Source of the DNA: GWE2-42-39 sp942493345
Lineage (GTDB): Bacteria > Bacteroidota > Bacteroidia > Bacteroidales > Prolixibacteraceae
Assembly: GCA_942493345.1 (NCBI GenBank)
Contig: OW818695.1
Span: 4,065,359-4,129,358, forward strand
Length of the DNA stretch: 64,000 bases
Direction: 5' to 3'
Shown here piece after piece: positions 16,904 to 26,071 of this stretch (its first letter is position 1; the number at the start of each line of letters is the position of its first letter). The position numbers were made by a program, and so were the translations under genes. The notes below the pieces were generated by a model. It saw only the letters and a list, made by a program, of their open reading frames with translations, did no database searches and was not told the origin of the DNA.

Positions 16904-18055
16904 ATGAAAAGAGCAATTTTATTTTCCTTTTTTGCAGCGATGTTCGTCGCCTGCAATTCAATCAAGATTGAAATAAACTCCAATTTCTATTCAAAACTTT
17001 CTGATCAGCTGAATTATCTTATTCAGCAAACCCCCGATTCGCTAAAAGTACCTAGAACTTATTCCGAAGAAAAAGGATACAAACTGGTTGATTTCAAAGA
17101 CTGGACCTGTGGTTTCCCAGCCGGATCATACTGGTACATGTATGAACTCACCGGAAATGAGAACTGGAAAAAAATTGCTATTGAGAATACGATAAAACTC
17201 GACGGAGTACAATACCTGACCACTACCCACGACCTCGGGTTCATGGCTTTCTGCAGTTATGGAAATGCCTATCGCATAACCGGCGATACATTATATAAAA
17301 ACATTATTATAAAGGCTTCCGAATCGCTCATTACCCGGTTCAATCCAACGGTTGGCTGCATCCGATCGTGGGATCACGGCGACTGGCAATTTCCTGTAAT
17401 TATCGACAACATGATGAACCTTGAAATGTTGTTCTGGGCTTCGAAAGAAACCGGCGACCCGAAATACCGCGATGTTGCAGTTACCCATGCAAACACGACA
17501 CTGGCCAACCATTTCCGCGAAGATATGAGTTCGTACCACGTGGTCAGTTACGATACAATTACTGGTCAACCGGTTGTCAAACAAACACACCAGGGATTGA
17601 GCGACGACTCGTCGTGGGGACGCGGACAAGCCTGGGGGTTATACGGATATACAGTTATGTACAGAGAAACAAGCGACCAAAAATATTTGGATGCTGCTGA
17701 AAAAATTGCCGCACATATTCTTGCCAATTTACCGAAAGACATGGTTTCGTACTGGGATTTCAACGATCCGAAAATACCTGATACATACCGCGACGCTTCG
17801 GCTGCTGCAATCACCGCATCGGCATTTTACGAACTAAGCAAGTATACGAACAATAAATATCTGGATGCTGCCGAAAAAATAGTCGCCAGCTTATCATCCG
17901 ACGCATTTCTTGCCGCGAAAGGCGCCAATGGAGGATTTCTCCTGAAACATTGTGTCGGCCATTTGCCTGGCAATTCAGAAATCGATGTTCCGCTGAACTA
18001 CGCCGATTATTATTACCTGGAAGCGTTGAAACGCAAAAGAGATTTCAAAAACTGA
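16904..18055 (+). CDS. GH88 unsaturated glucuronyl hydrolase, lipoprotein
   Basis: Releases the unsaturated 4,5-uronic acid from the non-reducing end of oligosaccharides produced by polysaccharide lyases, through hydration of the double bond. The start is placed at MKRAILFSF because it gives a lipoprotein signal with lipobox FVAC (Cys17); the upstream in-frame ATG only adds a leader. The (alpha/alpha)6 barrel carries both conserved acidic regions, TTHDLGFMAF and WDHGDWQFPVIIDNMMNLE. It also has the family segment SDDSSWGRGQAWGLYGY and, near the end, DASAAAITASAFYELS. Its association with kduI and kduD supports a uronide pathway; pectin, ulvan or glycosaminoglycan origin cannot be told apart here. 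Confidence 0.92.
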   Translation: MKRAILFSFFAAMFVACNSIKIEINSNFYSKLSDQLNYLIQQTPDSLKVPRTYSEEKGYKLVDFKDWTCGFPAGSYWYMYELTGNENWKKIAIENTIKLDGVQYLTTTHDLGFMAFCSYGNAYRITGDTLYKNIIIKASESLITRFNPTVGCIRSWDHGDWQFPVIIDNMMNLEMLFWASKETGDPKYRDVAVTHANTTLANHFREDMSSYHVVSYDTITGQPVVKQTHQGLSDDSSWGRGQAWGLYGYTVMYRETSDQKYLDAAEKIAAHILANLPKDMVSYWDFNDPKIPDTYRDASAAAITASAFYELSKYTNNKYLDAAEKIVASLSSDAFLAAKGANGGFLLKHCVGHLPGNSEIDVPLNYADYYYLEALKRKRDFKN

Positions 18056-18086
18056 TTTTCTATTTTACTCATCAATATAAAAAGAT

Positions 18087-18929
18087 ATGGCTACAATTTT
18101 TGAAGAGCGTTATGCTTATCATCCCGACGATTTTAAACATTACGACACAGAAAAAATCAGAAAAGAATTTTTGGTTGAAAAAATTATGGATCCGGGAAAC
18201 ATCCGCATGGTGTATTCGCACATCGAACGTTTCATTGTTGGTGGAGCAGTTCCTCTGGCAACGCCGCTGGCACTGGAACCTATTGAGTTGCTAAAAGCAG
18301 AATATTTCTGCAGCGGAAGGGAAATCGGTATTATTAATGTAGGCAATACCGGCACGGTTTCGGTTGACGGGAAAGATTATATTCTGGCATACAAAGATGC
18401 CCTGTATATTGGCAAAGGCAGTAAGCAAATAATTTTCAAATCAACAGATGCATCAAACCCAGCTCATTTCTATTTCAATTCGGCTCCGGCCCACAAAGAA
18501 CTTCCGACCAAACAGGTTACGCTGAAAGATGCCAACAAAATAAATACAGGGAGTTTGGCTACATCTAACGAACGAACCATCAATCAATTGCTGATTAACA
18601 GCGTGGTGGAAACCTGCCAACTGCAGATGGGAATGACCGAATTAAAAACAGGCAGTGTTTGGAATACCATGCCTGCGCACACGCATTCCCGCCGGAACGA
18701 GGCTTATTTCTATTTTGATGTACCCGAAGGACAGGCTATTTGCCACTTTATGGGACAACCGCAGGAAACACGCCACATCTGGATGGATAACGAACAGGCT
18801 GTTATTTCTCCTGAATGGTCGATTCATTCAGCCGCCGGAACCAGCAACTACATCTTCATTTGGGGAATGGCAGGCGAAAACCTCGACTATGGCGACATGA
18901 ACGTAGTAAAGCCAACAGAACTGAGGTAA
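18087..18929 (+). CDS. kduI: 5-dehydro-4-deoxy-D-glucuronate isomerase
   Basis: Converts 5-keto-4-deoxyuronate (DKI), the spontaneous product of the released unsaturated uronate, to 2,5-diketo-3-deoxygluconate. It is a 280-residue cupin. The zinc-binding segment MPAHTHSRRNEAYFYF provides His, His and Glu, and the later SPEWSIHSAAGTSNYIFIWG provides the last His. The start FEERYAYHPDDFKHYDTEKIR is the typical KduI N terminus. It lies 31 nt after GH88 and 22 nt before kduD. Confidence 0.96.
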   Translation: MATIFEERYAYHPDDFKHYDTEKIRKEFLVEKIMDPGNIRMVYSHIERFIVGGAVPLATPLALEPIELLKAEYFCSGREIGIINVGNTGTVSVDGKDYILAYKDALYIGKGSKQIIFKSTDASNPAHFYFNSAPAHKELPTKQVTLKDANKINTGSLATSNERTINQLLINSVVETCQLQMGMTELKTGSVWNTMPAHTHSRRNEAYFYFDVPEGQAICHFMGQPQETRHIWMDNEQAVISPEWSIHSAAGTSNYIFIWGMAGENLDYGDMNVVKPTELR

Positions 18930-18951
18930 AAACAATTTTGTACAAAATAAA

Positions 18952-19752
18952 ATGAACGAATTATTTGACTTAACCGGAAAAATAGCCCTGATTACCGGGG
19001 GGACGCACGGAATCGGGATGGCTATTGGCAAAACACTTGGCAGGGCAGGCGCTAAAATTTGCGTGAACGACCTTTCACCAGATAAACTGAATTCATGCAA
19101 AGTAGAATATGCCAAAGAAGGCATCGATGTATATACGATAATTTTCGATGTAACAAACGAAGCCGATGTCGACAGAGGTATTTCTACTATTGAAAAAGAA
19201 GTCGGAACCATCGATATTTTGGTGAACAATGCCGGAATCATTAAACGCATCCCGATTTTGGAGATGCCGATAGCCGATTACAAACAGGTTATTGATGTGG
19301 ATTTAGTTGCACCGTTGATTGTCAGCAAACGTGTGGCGCCGAATATGATTAAAAAACGCGCCGGAAAAATCATCAACATGTGTTCGATGATGAGCGTTTA
19401 CGGGCGTAACTCGGTTTCAGCATATGCTTCAGCCAAGGGCGGTTTGAAACTACTGACTGCCAACATGTGTTGCGAATGGGCAAAATACAATTTGCAAATC
19501 AATGGAATTGGGCCGGGATATATTGTTACCGCCCAAACAGGACCAATTCGTGAAAATGGTCACCCGTTTAATGACCTGGTAATGACCCGCACCCCTGCCG
19601 GACGCTGGGGACAGCCCGAAGATGTGGGCAATGCAGCTCTTTTCCTGGCCTCGAAAGCCAGCGATTTTGTAAACGGACACGTATTGTACGTTGATGGCGG
19701 TATTCTTGCCAACTTCGGCTACGTGAAAGGCGAAAACGATATACCTGAATAA
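18952..19752 (+). CDS. kduD: Short-chain dehydrogenase, probable KduD (2-deoxy-D-gluconate 3-dehydrogenase family)
   Basis: Expected to reduce 2,5-diketo-3-deoxygluconate to 2-keto-3-deoxygluconate with NAD(P)H. It has the classical SDR architecture: cofactor motif TGGTHGIGMAIG, structural motif NNAGI, catalytic Ser in CSMMSVYG, Tyr and Lys in YASAKGG, and the C-terminal VNGHVLYVDGGILA. Sequence alone also fits gluconate 5-dehydrogenase (idnO type). The choice of KduD rests on its place directly after kduI in a GH88 operon. Confidence 0.85.
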   Translation: MNELFDLTGKIALITGGTHGIGMAIGKTLGRAGAKICVNDLSPDKLNSCKVEYAKEGIDVYTIIFDVTNEADVDRGISTIEKEVGTIDILVNNAGIIKRIPILEMPIADYKQVIDVDLVAPLIVSKRVAPNMIKKRAGKIINMCSMMSVYGRNSVSAYASAKGGLKLLTANMCCEWAKYNLQINGIGPGYIVTAQTGPIRENGHPFNDLVMTRTPAGRWGQPEDVGNAALFLASKASDFVNGHVLYVDGGILANFGYVKGENDIPE

Positions 19753-19754
19753 AG

Positions 19755-21032
19755 ATGAAACGCATATTTTTAGGACTGGCAATCATTGTACCATGCCTTT
19801 TTCAGGCATGCAAACAAGAGCCGAAACTGGTTCTCGATAATCCACTTGCTGCGGAGCGAATCGATGAAACACTTATTTTTTCGCGCGCTGATGTTGAAAA
19901 AGTGACCGGCCCTGTGGCCGAAACCATGGCTCCTGTTGTAAAAAAAGCAGAAACGCTGATTCCATCGCAAGCCGATGATATGGATGGCGATGGGAAATGG
20001 GACGAATTGGCTATCACCCTTAATTTTCAGGCTTCAGAAAAAATTGAACTTGTTGTTGAACTTGTACCGGTTGCCGAATATCCGGCATTTGAAAAACGCA
20101 CAAACGTAAGACTTGGATTACCCAAAGGCGATGGAAGCTGGACTGAAGTTGACCATGCTGTTGCCCAGGTTGGGCTGGCTGGGTTCCCAACTATTCCGCA
20201 GGGGGAAGGAGTAACCTGGGAAAATGACAAATTTGGTTTTCGTGTATATTTCGATTGCCGTAATGCGAAAGACCTGTTTGGCAAGCTAAAGCCCGTTTTA
20301 ATCGCCGATAAAGTACACACCCCGGAAATGGGTAGTTACCACGAACTGGCCGATTGGGGAATGGATGTTCTTCATTGCGGAAGTTCGTTGGGGTCCGGCG
20401 GTTTGGCCATGCTCGAAAACGACTCGCTTTACAGGCTGGGTTCAACTGAAGTTTACGAATATCAGAAAATTGCAGAAGGCCCGGTGCGCTCGGTTTTCGA
20501 ACTAAAATACCAGGGATGGGACGTGGCCGGACAAAAACTCGGAGCTGTTGAACACATTTCGATTCATCCCGGTAAATACTGGTTTCAGAGCGATATAACG
20601 GTAACCGGTTTTGAAGGCGAAAAACAACTGGTAACCGGAATTGTAACCAGCTTGCTGAAAAATGAACCGTATCAATTCGATGCCAATGCCGATTACCAGG
20701 CAATTGCAACGCTTGATGTACAATCGCTAAACAACGATGAACTGGGAATGGCCGTGATGCTGAAAAAAGAAGAGGTAACTAAAATTGCCCGCACAACTAA
20801 TATCAATTTTTACAATCTGGGCTTCCAGACTGTTCCTGAAAAAAGTTTCAGTCATGTAATTTCCGATACTTATTATGTGGCGCAGAAAATTAAAAATGAT
20901 GTTCCGGTTCGCCACTATTTTTATGCTGTTTGGGGGCTTGAAAACCAGAAATGGAAAGATATTGAGAACCTGAAAAAGTACATGGGAGACGAAGCAAATA
21001 AGCTGAGCAGTCCGATCGTTGTTTCAAAATAA
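19755..21032 (+). CDS. DUF4861-family lipoprotein with EF-hand-like calcium motif
   Basis: A lipoprotein signal with lipobox FQAC (Cys19) precedes a 400-residue beta-rich protein. A loop DMDGDGKWDEL at about residues 75-85 has the DxDxDGxxDE spacing of a dockerin/EF-hand calcium site. Other recognisable family segments are SYHELADWGMDVLHCGSSLG and HISIHPGKYWFQSD. DUF4861 proteins are encoded next to GH88/GH105 hydrolases and uronate enzymes in Bacteroidota, and this one starts 2 nt after kduD. The function is not established; a role in recognising or processing uronic-acid oligosaccharides at the cell surface or in the periplasm is an inference. It is the last gene of the operon. Confidence 0.8.
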   Translation: MKRIFLGLAIIVPCLFQACKQEPKLVLDNPLAAERIDETLIFSRADVEKVTGPVAETMAPVVKKAETLIPSQADDMDGDGKWDELAITLNFQASEKIELVVELVPVAEYPAFEKRTNVRLGLPKGDGSWTEVDHAVAQVGLAGFPTIPQGEGVTWENDKFGFRVYFDCRNAKDLFGKLKPVLIADKVHTPEMGSYHELADWGMDVLHCGSSLGSGGLAMLENDSLYRLGSTEVYEYQKIAEGPVRSVFELKYQGWDVAGQKLGAVEHISIHPGKYWFQSDITVTGFEGEKQLVTGIVTSLLKNEPYQFDANADYQAIATLDVQSLNNDELGMAVMLKKEEVTKIARTTNINFYNLGFQTVPEKSFSHVISDTYYVAQKIKNDVPVRHYFYAVWGLENQKWKDIENLKKYMGDEANKLSSPIVVSK

Positions 21033-21164
21033 CAAAGTCGGCATTTCACTTTATTTATGGGCTGTCCAGAATCGGATATTCAGAAAAAAACCGGTTTGGA
21101 ACAGTTTTTTTCAATGGCACCAAGATACTTGCTAATTCGGGTCAGAATTTTTTCTTTGAAATTC

Positions 21165-21206
21165 TAAAAAAAATAAAAGGGAGGCAACCATCCGATTACC
21201 TCCCTT
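21165..21206 (-). terminator. Intrinsic terminator of the aminotransferase gene
   Basis: AAGGGAGG (21177-21184) pairs with CCTCCCTT (21199-21206). Read on the minus strand the hairpin is followed by TTATTTTTTTT. It lies 24 nt after the aminotransferase stop. For the plus-strand operon ending at 21032 only a weak AT-rich hairpin around 21083-21111 is seen. Confidence 0.8.
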
Positions 21207-21229
21207 CGATTATGAGATGTTTCTAATTT

Positions 21230-22522
21230 CTATTTTTTATATTCTTTGCAGGCATTGTAGATTCCTTCGAACAACGCTTTTACATCGCGGGCAGCCACTG
21301 CGGCAAATGCCACACGAATGATGTTGCTCAGGTTAATAATACCAATGCTGTATTTGCTGATCAGCAGGTGACGTAATTCCTCTCCGTCGATTCCTTCGGC
21401 TAATTTCACGCACATGAAATAGCCAGAATTGTAGGGAAGCGCGGTAAAATATTCGCTGTATTTTTCATCTTTCAATGCTTCTTTCACGGCTTCGTAGCGT
21501 TCTTTCATTGTGTTGAACTTGGCAGCTTTTTGCTGATTGTATTCCGGACTGCTGAATGCCTGAAGCAGTAACGACTGCGAAATATTAGCCGAGTTGGAAA
21601 TATTTCCACGAATAGCTCCTCCTGTTTTATTTTCAAGAGCAGAATACAGAGCTGCATCGCCGCCTTTTATTCCGTAGGTTATAAAACCAACGCGGAAACC
21701 CCAAACATAGTCTTCCTTTGTAGGGCCGTCAACTTTCACGGCAAGCACATTGGAATGCAGGTCGCACAGGTCGGCAAAAATACTTTCCAGCGAGATTCCT
21801 TCTTCAAAAACCAACCCGAAGTATGCATCGTCGACAATAATAACCAATTTGTTGCCTTTTTCCGCCGATTCGTGAATTACGTTAACAATGGCTTTGCTTT
21901 CTGCAAAAGTCGGAGAATAGCCTGAAGGATTGTTGGGAAAATTCAGGATAACCACTTTCTTGCCAATGCCACCTTCTTCCAGCTTCGCTTTAAATGCGTC
22001 GATATCGAAACCTCCATTTTTAAACAGGTTGAATTTGTTGGCAGTTGCCCCGAATGCATTGTCCAGAGTAAGGTTGTAATTTCCCCAAAACAAATCGGAC
22101 ACAATGAATTTGTCGCCTTCGTTCATGAACATGTACCCGGCCATGCTGATACCATGTGTGAGCGCGTTGGTCACAATTGGCAAACTCAACTCTTTCCCCG
22201 CCATCGATGGGTTCTTTTCGTACATCATGCTTTTCCATTTGGCGCGGATGTCGGGTCTTCCGAAACTTGGGGCATAAGGAAATACCAGCGACGGATCGAT
22301 GCCAATTTTCGATGCAATGGCTTCCAGCCGCATGGGCGAACCATCGTCTTCAATGGCGGCGCCAATCGTTGCATTGATCCTGGTTCCTTTGGCATCAGCC
22401 GTTTGGCCAAGAATTCCCTTCTTTGGAAAGAAAATGTTTTTTCCCCGTTCCGATAACAATTCAAAAACCACAGGATTATTTTCCTGAATAATCTGGTTAA
22501 GTTCTGCAGCTTGTGGATTCAT
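21230..22522 (-). CDS. Class I/II pyridoxal-phosphate aminotransferase
   Basis: The start is set at MNPQAAELNQII. An upstream in-frame ATG would add 19 residues that overlap the promoter. The 430-residue protein has the fold-type I aminotransferase layout: ILNFPNNPSGYSPT (Asn/Pro motif), VIIVDDAYFGLVFEE (Asp and Tyr contacting PLP), and VDGPTKEDYVWGFRVGF, where the Lys is the likely Schiff-base residue and the Arg follows. The C-terminal substrate Arg is in NIIRVAFAAV. It belongs to a Bacteroidota group of aminotransferases without assigned substrate; aromatic or branched-chain amino acids are possible. It is monocistronic, with its own promoter and terminator. Confidence 0.8.
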   Translation of the reverse strand: MNPQAAELNQIIQENNPVVFELLSERGKNIFFPKKGILGQTADAKGTRINATIGAAIEDDGSPMRLEAIASKIGIDPSLVFPYAPSFGRPDIRAKWKSMMYEKNPSMAGKELSLPIVTNALTHGISMAGYMFMNEGDKFIVSDLFWGNYNLTLDNAFGATANKFNLFKNGGFDIDAFKAKLEEGGIGKKVVILNFPNNPSGYSPTFAESKAIVNVIHESAEKGNKLVIIVDDAYFGLVFEEGISLESIFADLCDLHSNVLAVKVDGPTKEDYVWGFRVGFITYGIKGGDAALYSALENKTGGAIRGNISNSANISQSLLLQAFSSPEYNQQKAAKFNTMKERYEAVKEALKDEKYSEYFTALPYNSGYFMCVKLAEGIDGEELRHLLISKYSIGIINLSNIIRVAFAAVAARDVKALFEGIYNACKEYKK

Positions 22523-22575
22523 TCCAATGTTTTTAATATGAAGTTTTAAATAGTGATTTTGTAGCCTTTCGGGGC

Positions 22576-22608
22576 GCAATATAAGAATTTATTAAAGTAT
22601 TTTCCAAA
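22576..22608 (-). promoter_or_regulatory. Candidate promoter of the aminotransferase gene
   Basis: On the minus strand TTTG (22605-22608), 21 nt, then TATATTGC (22576-22583) resembles the Bacteroidota promoter with one change in the -7 box. The ATG is 54 nt downstream. Confidence 0.5.
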
Positions 22609-22690
22609 GAGGGTATCATATTGCGAAAAATACTGATAGTTTATTAATAATTTGTATTTACAAAACTTATTCTTTGCACAGAGACCTTGA

Positions 22691-22726
22691 ATACAAAGGG
22701 CATCCCTGACGGAACGCCCTTTGTAT
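22691..22726. terminator. Hairpin downstream of fumarase
   Basis: A perfect 11-bp stem ATACAAAGGGC/GCCCTTTGTAT with a 14-nt loop starts 18 nt after the fumarase stop. There is no T-run on either strand, so it may act as an RNA 3'-end stabiliser or an imperfect terminator. Confidence 0.5.
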
Positions 22727-22743
22727 ATACTCGTTATAACGTT

Positions 22744-24348
22744 CTAAAATTCTTTAAAAAAGTCGTTTCCTTTATCATCAACAATAATGAATGCCGGGAA
22801 GTTTTCTATCTTGATTTTTCGAACTGCTTCCATTCCGAGTTCTTCAAAATCAACGATTTCTACCGATTTAATGCTTTCTTTTGCCAAAATTGCGGCCGGA
22901 CCGCCAATTGATCCCAGGTAAAAACCGCCATGTTTTTTGCAAGCATCAGTAACTTGTTGAGTACGGTTTCCCTTTGCAACCATGATCATTGATCCACCCA
23001 GGCTTTGGAATTCATCAACGTAGGGATCCATTCGCCCGGCAGTAGTTGGGCCGAAACTGCCCGATGCCATTCCTTTCGGTGTTTTGGCCGGACCAGCATA
23101 ATAAACCGGATGTTTTTTTAAATATTCCGGCATGGGTTCTCCTGCGTCGATCATCTGCTTGATGCGGGCATGCGCCATATCGCGCGCGACGATCATTGTC
23201 CCGGAAAGGTTCAAACGTGTTTTTGGCGGATATTTGGTCAGCACTTTCAATATTTCTTCCATGGGTTGATCCAGATCAATATCGACAGCAGGTTGCATGT
23301 GAGGAGCTTCTTTCGGAAGATATTTGATTGGATTTTTTTCGAGTTCTTCAAGAAAAATACCGTCGGCCGTAATTTTTGCCTTGACATTGCGGTCGGCGCT
23401 GCAACTTACACCAATACCCACCGGGCACGAAGCGGCATGACGTGGCAAGCGGATTACCCGAACGTCGTGTACAAAATATTTCCCACCGAACTGGGCGCCA
23501 ATGCCACTTTCGCGGCAAATCTTTTCGATTTTTGCTTCCCATTCCAAATCGCGGAAAGCCTGTCCTCCTGCGTTTCCTTCGGTTGGCAGGTGATCGAAAT
23601 AACCGGCCGATGCCTTTTTCACTGTTGCCAAAGTTGCCTCGGCTGATGTTCCGCCGATAACAATTGCCAAATGGTAAGGCGGACAAGCCGACGTTCCGAG
23701 GTCTTTAATCTTTTCTTTGACAAATTTTGTCAGATTTTCCTCTGTCAACAGCGATTTAGTCTGCTGATACAAATACGTTTTGTTTCCGGAACCACCACCT
23801 TTGGTTACAAACAGAAATTCGTATTCATTTCCTTCCGTTGCATAAATATCAATTTGTGCGGGAAGATTGTTGCCGGTATTTTTTTCATCGAACATGGAGA
23901 AAGGCACCACCTGCGAATAACGAAGGTTACGGTCACGGTACGTTTCAAAAATACCTTTCGACAAGTGTTTGGCATCGGAAACGCCGGTGTACACATTCTC
24001 TCCTTTTTTACCAATTACAATCGCCGTTCCGGTATCCTGGCATGTTGGAAGTTCGCCTTCGGCAGAAACCACCTGGTTGAGTAACATGGTATATGCCACA
24101 AAACGGTCGTTGTCGGTTGCTTCTTCGTCTTTCAGAATGTTGGCAAGTTTTTGCAGGTGCGCGCCGCGCAAATAGAACGAGACGTCGGCAAATGCTTCTC
24201 TGGCCAATAATTCAAGTCCTTCAGGGGCAACTTTCAAAAGGGTCCGCCCATCGACTTCAACCGTCGAAACATACTCTTTCGTCAATAAACGGTAATGGGT
24301 AGTATCCTTTAAAATCGGAAATGGTTTTTGATATACAAATTCAGACAT
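22744..24348 (-). CDS. Fumarate hydratase, class I ([4Fe-4S])
   Basis: Interconverts fumarate and malate in the TCA cycle or, under anaerobiosis, in the reductive branch to succinate. At 534 residues it is the single-chain FumA/FumB type. The N-terminal domain contains LPTCQDTGTAIVIGKKGE and STSACPPYHLAIVIGGTSAE-like segments, with cysteines fitting the cluster ligands. A later Cys is in GIGVSCSADRNVKAK. The C-terminal swivelling domain has GPTTAGRMDPYVDEFQ and SIGGPAAILAKESIK. This oxygen-sensitive class suits an anaerobe or facultative anaerobe. A -7 box (TATATTTG, 24405-24412) lies 57 nt upstream. Confidence 0.95.
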   Translation of the reverse strand: MSEFVYQKPFPILKDTTHYRLLTKEYVSTVEVDGRTLLKVAPEGLELLAREAFADVSFYLRGAHLQKLANILKDEEATDNDRFVAYTMLLNQVVSAEGELPTCQDTGTAIVIGKKGENVYTGVSDAKHLSKGIFETYRDRNLRYSQVVPFSMFDEKNTGNNLPAQIDIYATEGNEYEFLFVTKGGGSGNKTYLYQQTKSLLTEENLTKFVKEKIKDLGTSACPPYHLAIVIGGTSAEATLATVKKASAGYFDHLPTEGNAGGQAFRDLEWEAKIEKICRESGIGAQFGGKYFVHDVRVIRLPRHAASCPVGIGVSCSADRNVKAKITADGIFLEELEKNPIKYLPKEAPHMQPAVDIDLDQPMEEILKVLTKYPPKTRLNLSGTMIVARDMAHARIKQMIDAGEPMPEYLKKHPVYYAGPAKTPKGMASGSFGPTTAGRMDPYVDEFQSLGGSMIMVAKGNRTQQVTDACKKHGGFYLGSIGGPAAILAKESIKSVEIVDFEELGMEAVRKIKIENFPAFIIVDDKGNDFFKEF

Positions 24349-24404
24349 TGTGCTTAAATAGAATCGGTTAATATTTTTATTTTTTGCTTCAAACTAATAG
24401 CGAA

Positions 24405-24412
24405 CAAATATA
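24405..24412 (-). promoter_or_regulatory. Candidate -7 element of the fumarase gene
   Basis: TATATTTG on the minus strand matches TAnnTTTG exactly. No convincing TTG lies at the expected -33 distance, so only the -7 element is supported. Confidence 0.35.
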
Positions 24413-24526
24413 GGGGATTTATAAAGAATAGCCGAGACTCCTATGATTTATTGGCAAAGCGTTAAGAGAATTTTAAAATGGGAGAAAGATGCTCCTGATT
24501 TTTTCAAAAAGAAGACGGTTTTTGAT

Positions 24527-25219
24527 TTATTGTCCCGAATTATAAAACTCAATAATCTTGACAATATCTTCCTGATCTCCAACTTTTAGTTTGTTCTTTT
24601 TGATAAATTCTGTTGTTTCTGTTTTCTTATCAGGAAGTATTTCTATTAATTCCTTGCTGCCGGAAATCCGTTTGGCTTCTGCATCACCAAAAGCAATATA
24701 AAAATCGGCCTTTGATGAAACAAATCTTGCGGGAACCGGGTCTTCATAGGCTTTGGGAGGCCTTGCTTCTTCAAACTTTATATGGTACTGCTTTAAAAGC
24801 ATTGCCTTGCCTTGAAGTAAAACTTCGAAATACGAACGCCCCAGCTTGTTGCTTATTAAATAGGCTTTATAAATAAATTCAGAGTTACCTATTTTTATAT
24901 TTTTCACGGTTGATTTATCGAAATAGAAGGTTTTATTATCTTCCGCTTCAAATTCAATTTCATCGGCGTAAACATTATAACGTAGCGGGACATCGCGAAC
25001 GACAGTATTGCTGGTACTAACAACTTCTCCCTTTTTAAATTCATCGTTAAAAAAAGGAGATCCCTTAATATTTGAATAGGTAAGTTGGTTCCCCATGGCT
25101 CCTTTTTCTCTTGAAGCTGTAAGATGGAAATCTTGCATAAATTGGGTATAGGAACTCTGAGCGAAAACAGTGGCTATGCAGAAACTTAAAATCAAGAACA
25201 GAATCGTTGTTTTTTTCAT
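24527..25219 (-). CDS. Secreted protein of unknown function
   Basis: A signal peptide (MKKTTILFLILSFCIATVFAQ) is followed by about 210 residues of mixed alpha/beta composition rich in Lys, Glu, Phe and Tyr. There is no transmembrane segment, lipobox or cysteine pair after the signal. Segments such as YNVYADEIEFEAEDNKTFYF and LQGKAMLLKQYHIKFEEARP alternate polar and hydrophobic residues, as beta-strands of a periplasmic or surface protein would. I do not recognise a family. It diverges from msrB over a 113-bp spacer and is downstream of nothing on its own strand, so it appears monocistronic. Confidence 0.75.
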   Translation of the reverse strand: MKKTTILFLILSFCIATVFAQSSYTQFMQDFHLTASREKGAMGNQLTYSNIKGSPFFNDEFKKGEVVSTSNTVVRDVPLRYNVYADEIEFEAEDNKTFYFDKSTVKNIKIGNSEFIYKAYLISNKLGRSYFEVLLQGKAMLLKQYHIKFEEARPPKAYEDPVPARFVSSKADFYIAFGDAEAKRISGSKELIEILPDKKTETTEFIKKNKLKVGDQEDIVKIIEFYNSGQ

Positions 25220-25332
25220 CTCGGGTCTGTTTGTTGTGTTTTATAAATACGCAATAAATATACGAATTCCATTTTTTACCTAAAAAAGGAATGAACAATT
25301 ATTGACTTCCAGTTGTATAAATAAAAAAAGAG

Positions 25333-25806
25333 ATGAAATCAGTTTTCTTCTTATTATTAATGGTTATTATTTCAATAGTTATGGCTCAGGAAATAAAGAA
25401 GGAGAATACCTATAATACATTGACCGAATTTGAAAAATTAGTGATGATCAATAAAGGGACAGAGCGTCCGTTTTCGGGAGAATATTACACTTACAATAAG
25501 GACGGCACGTATCTGTGCAAACAGTGTAACGCCCCGCTGTACCGTTCTTCCGACAAATTTGATGCACATTGTGGCTGGCCTTCTTTCGATGATGAGATTG
25601 AAGGAGCCGTAAAGAAAGTCCCCGATACTGACGGCCGGAGAACAGAAATTGTTTGCGCCAATTGTGGTGGACATTTGGGACATGTGTTTTATGGTGAAGG
25701 TTTTACCCGTAAAAACATCAGGCATTGTGTCAATTCGGTTTCCCTGAATTTTATTTCTGCTCCTTCAGACAGTTCTCAAGTCAAAAAATTAAAACCATCT
25801 CGATAA
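25333..25806 (+). CDS. msrB: Peptide-methionine (R)-S-oxide reductase, exported
   Basis: Repairs methionine-R-sulfoxide in proteins. The first 19 residues (MKSVFFLLLMVIISIVMAQ) are a signal peptide, so the enzyme works in the periplasm or at the membrane. Two CxxC pairs for structural zinc are present: CKQCNAPLY and CANCGGHLGHVF. The substrate segment HCGWPSFDDEI and the catalytic Cys in IRHCVNSVSLNF complete the MsrB fold. The length of 157 is normal for an exported MsrB without an MsrA fusion. An electron donor for the periplasm is not encoded nearby. Confidence 0.95.
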   Translation: MKSVFFLLLMVIISIVMAQEIKKENTYNTLTEFEKLVMINKGTERPFSGEYYTYNKDGTYLCKQCNAPLYRSSDKFDAHCGWPSFDDEIEGAVKKVPDTDGRRTEIVCANCGGHLGHVFYGEGFTRKNIRHCVNSVSLNFISAPSDSSQVKKLKPSR

Positions 25807-26067
25807 CTATTTTTCTGTTTATTATATTCAAAAAAAAATCGCAACCCAATCTTCTTTTTTTTGAATTTTATCGGTTCAAAATTCAATATCCCACTTATCA
25901 GCTACAAGTATCGCTGAATACAGTGAATATATTTTATAACATATCTTCAAATTTTTCTGTCTGATATGCTGCGTTTTACAAAGAACAAAAAGAGAAAAAA
26001 CGCTCGAACATTATTAAATTCTTAATAATTCTTAAAAAATGTAAAGAAAGAAATACTATATTAGCAT
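25807..26067. other. AT-rich spacer after msrB
   Basis: Very AT-rich sequence without a gene or strong terminator. It leads into a candidate short transcript at 26072-26200. Confidence 0.4.
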
Positions 26068-26071
26068 CGCT

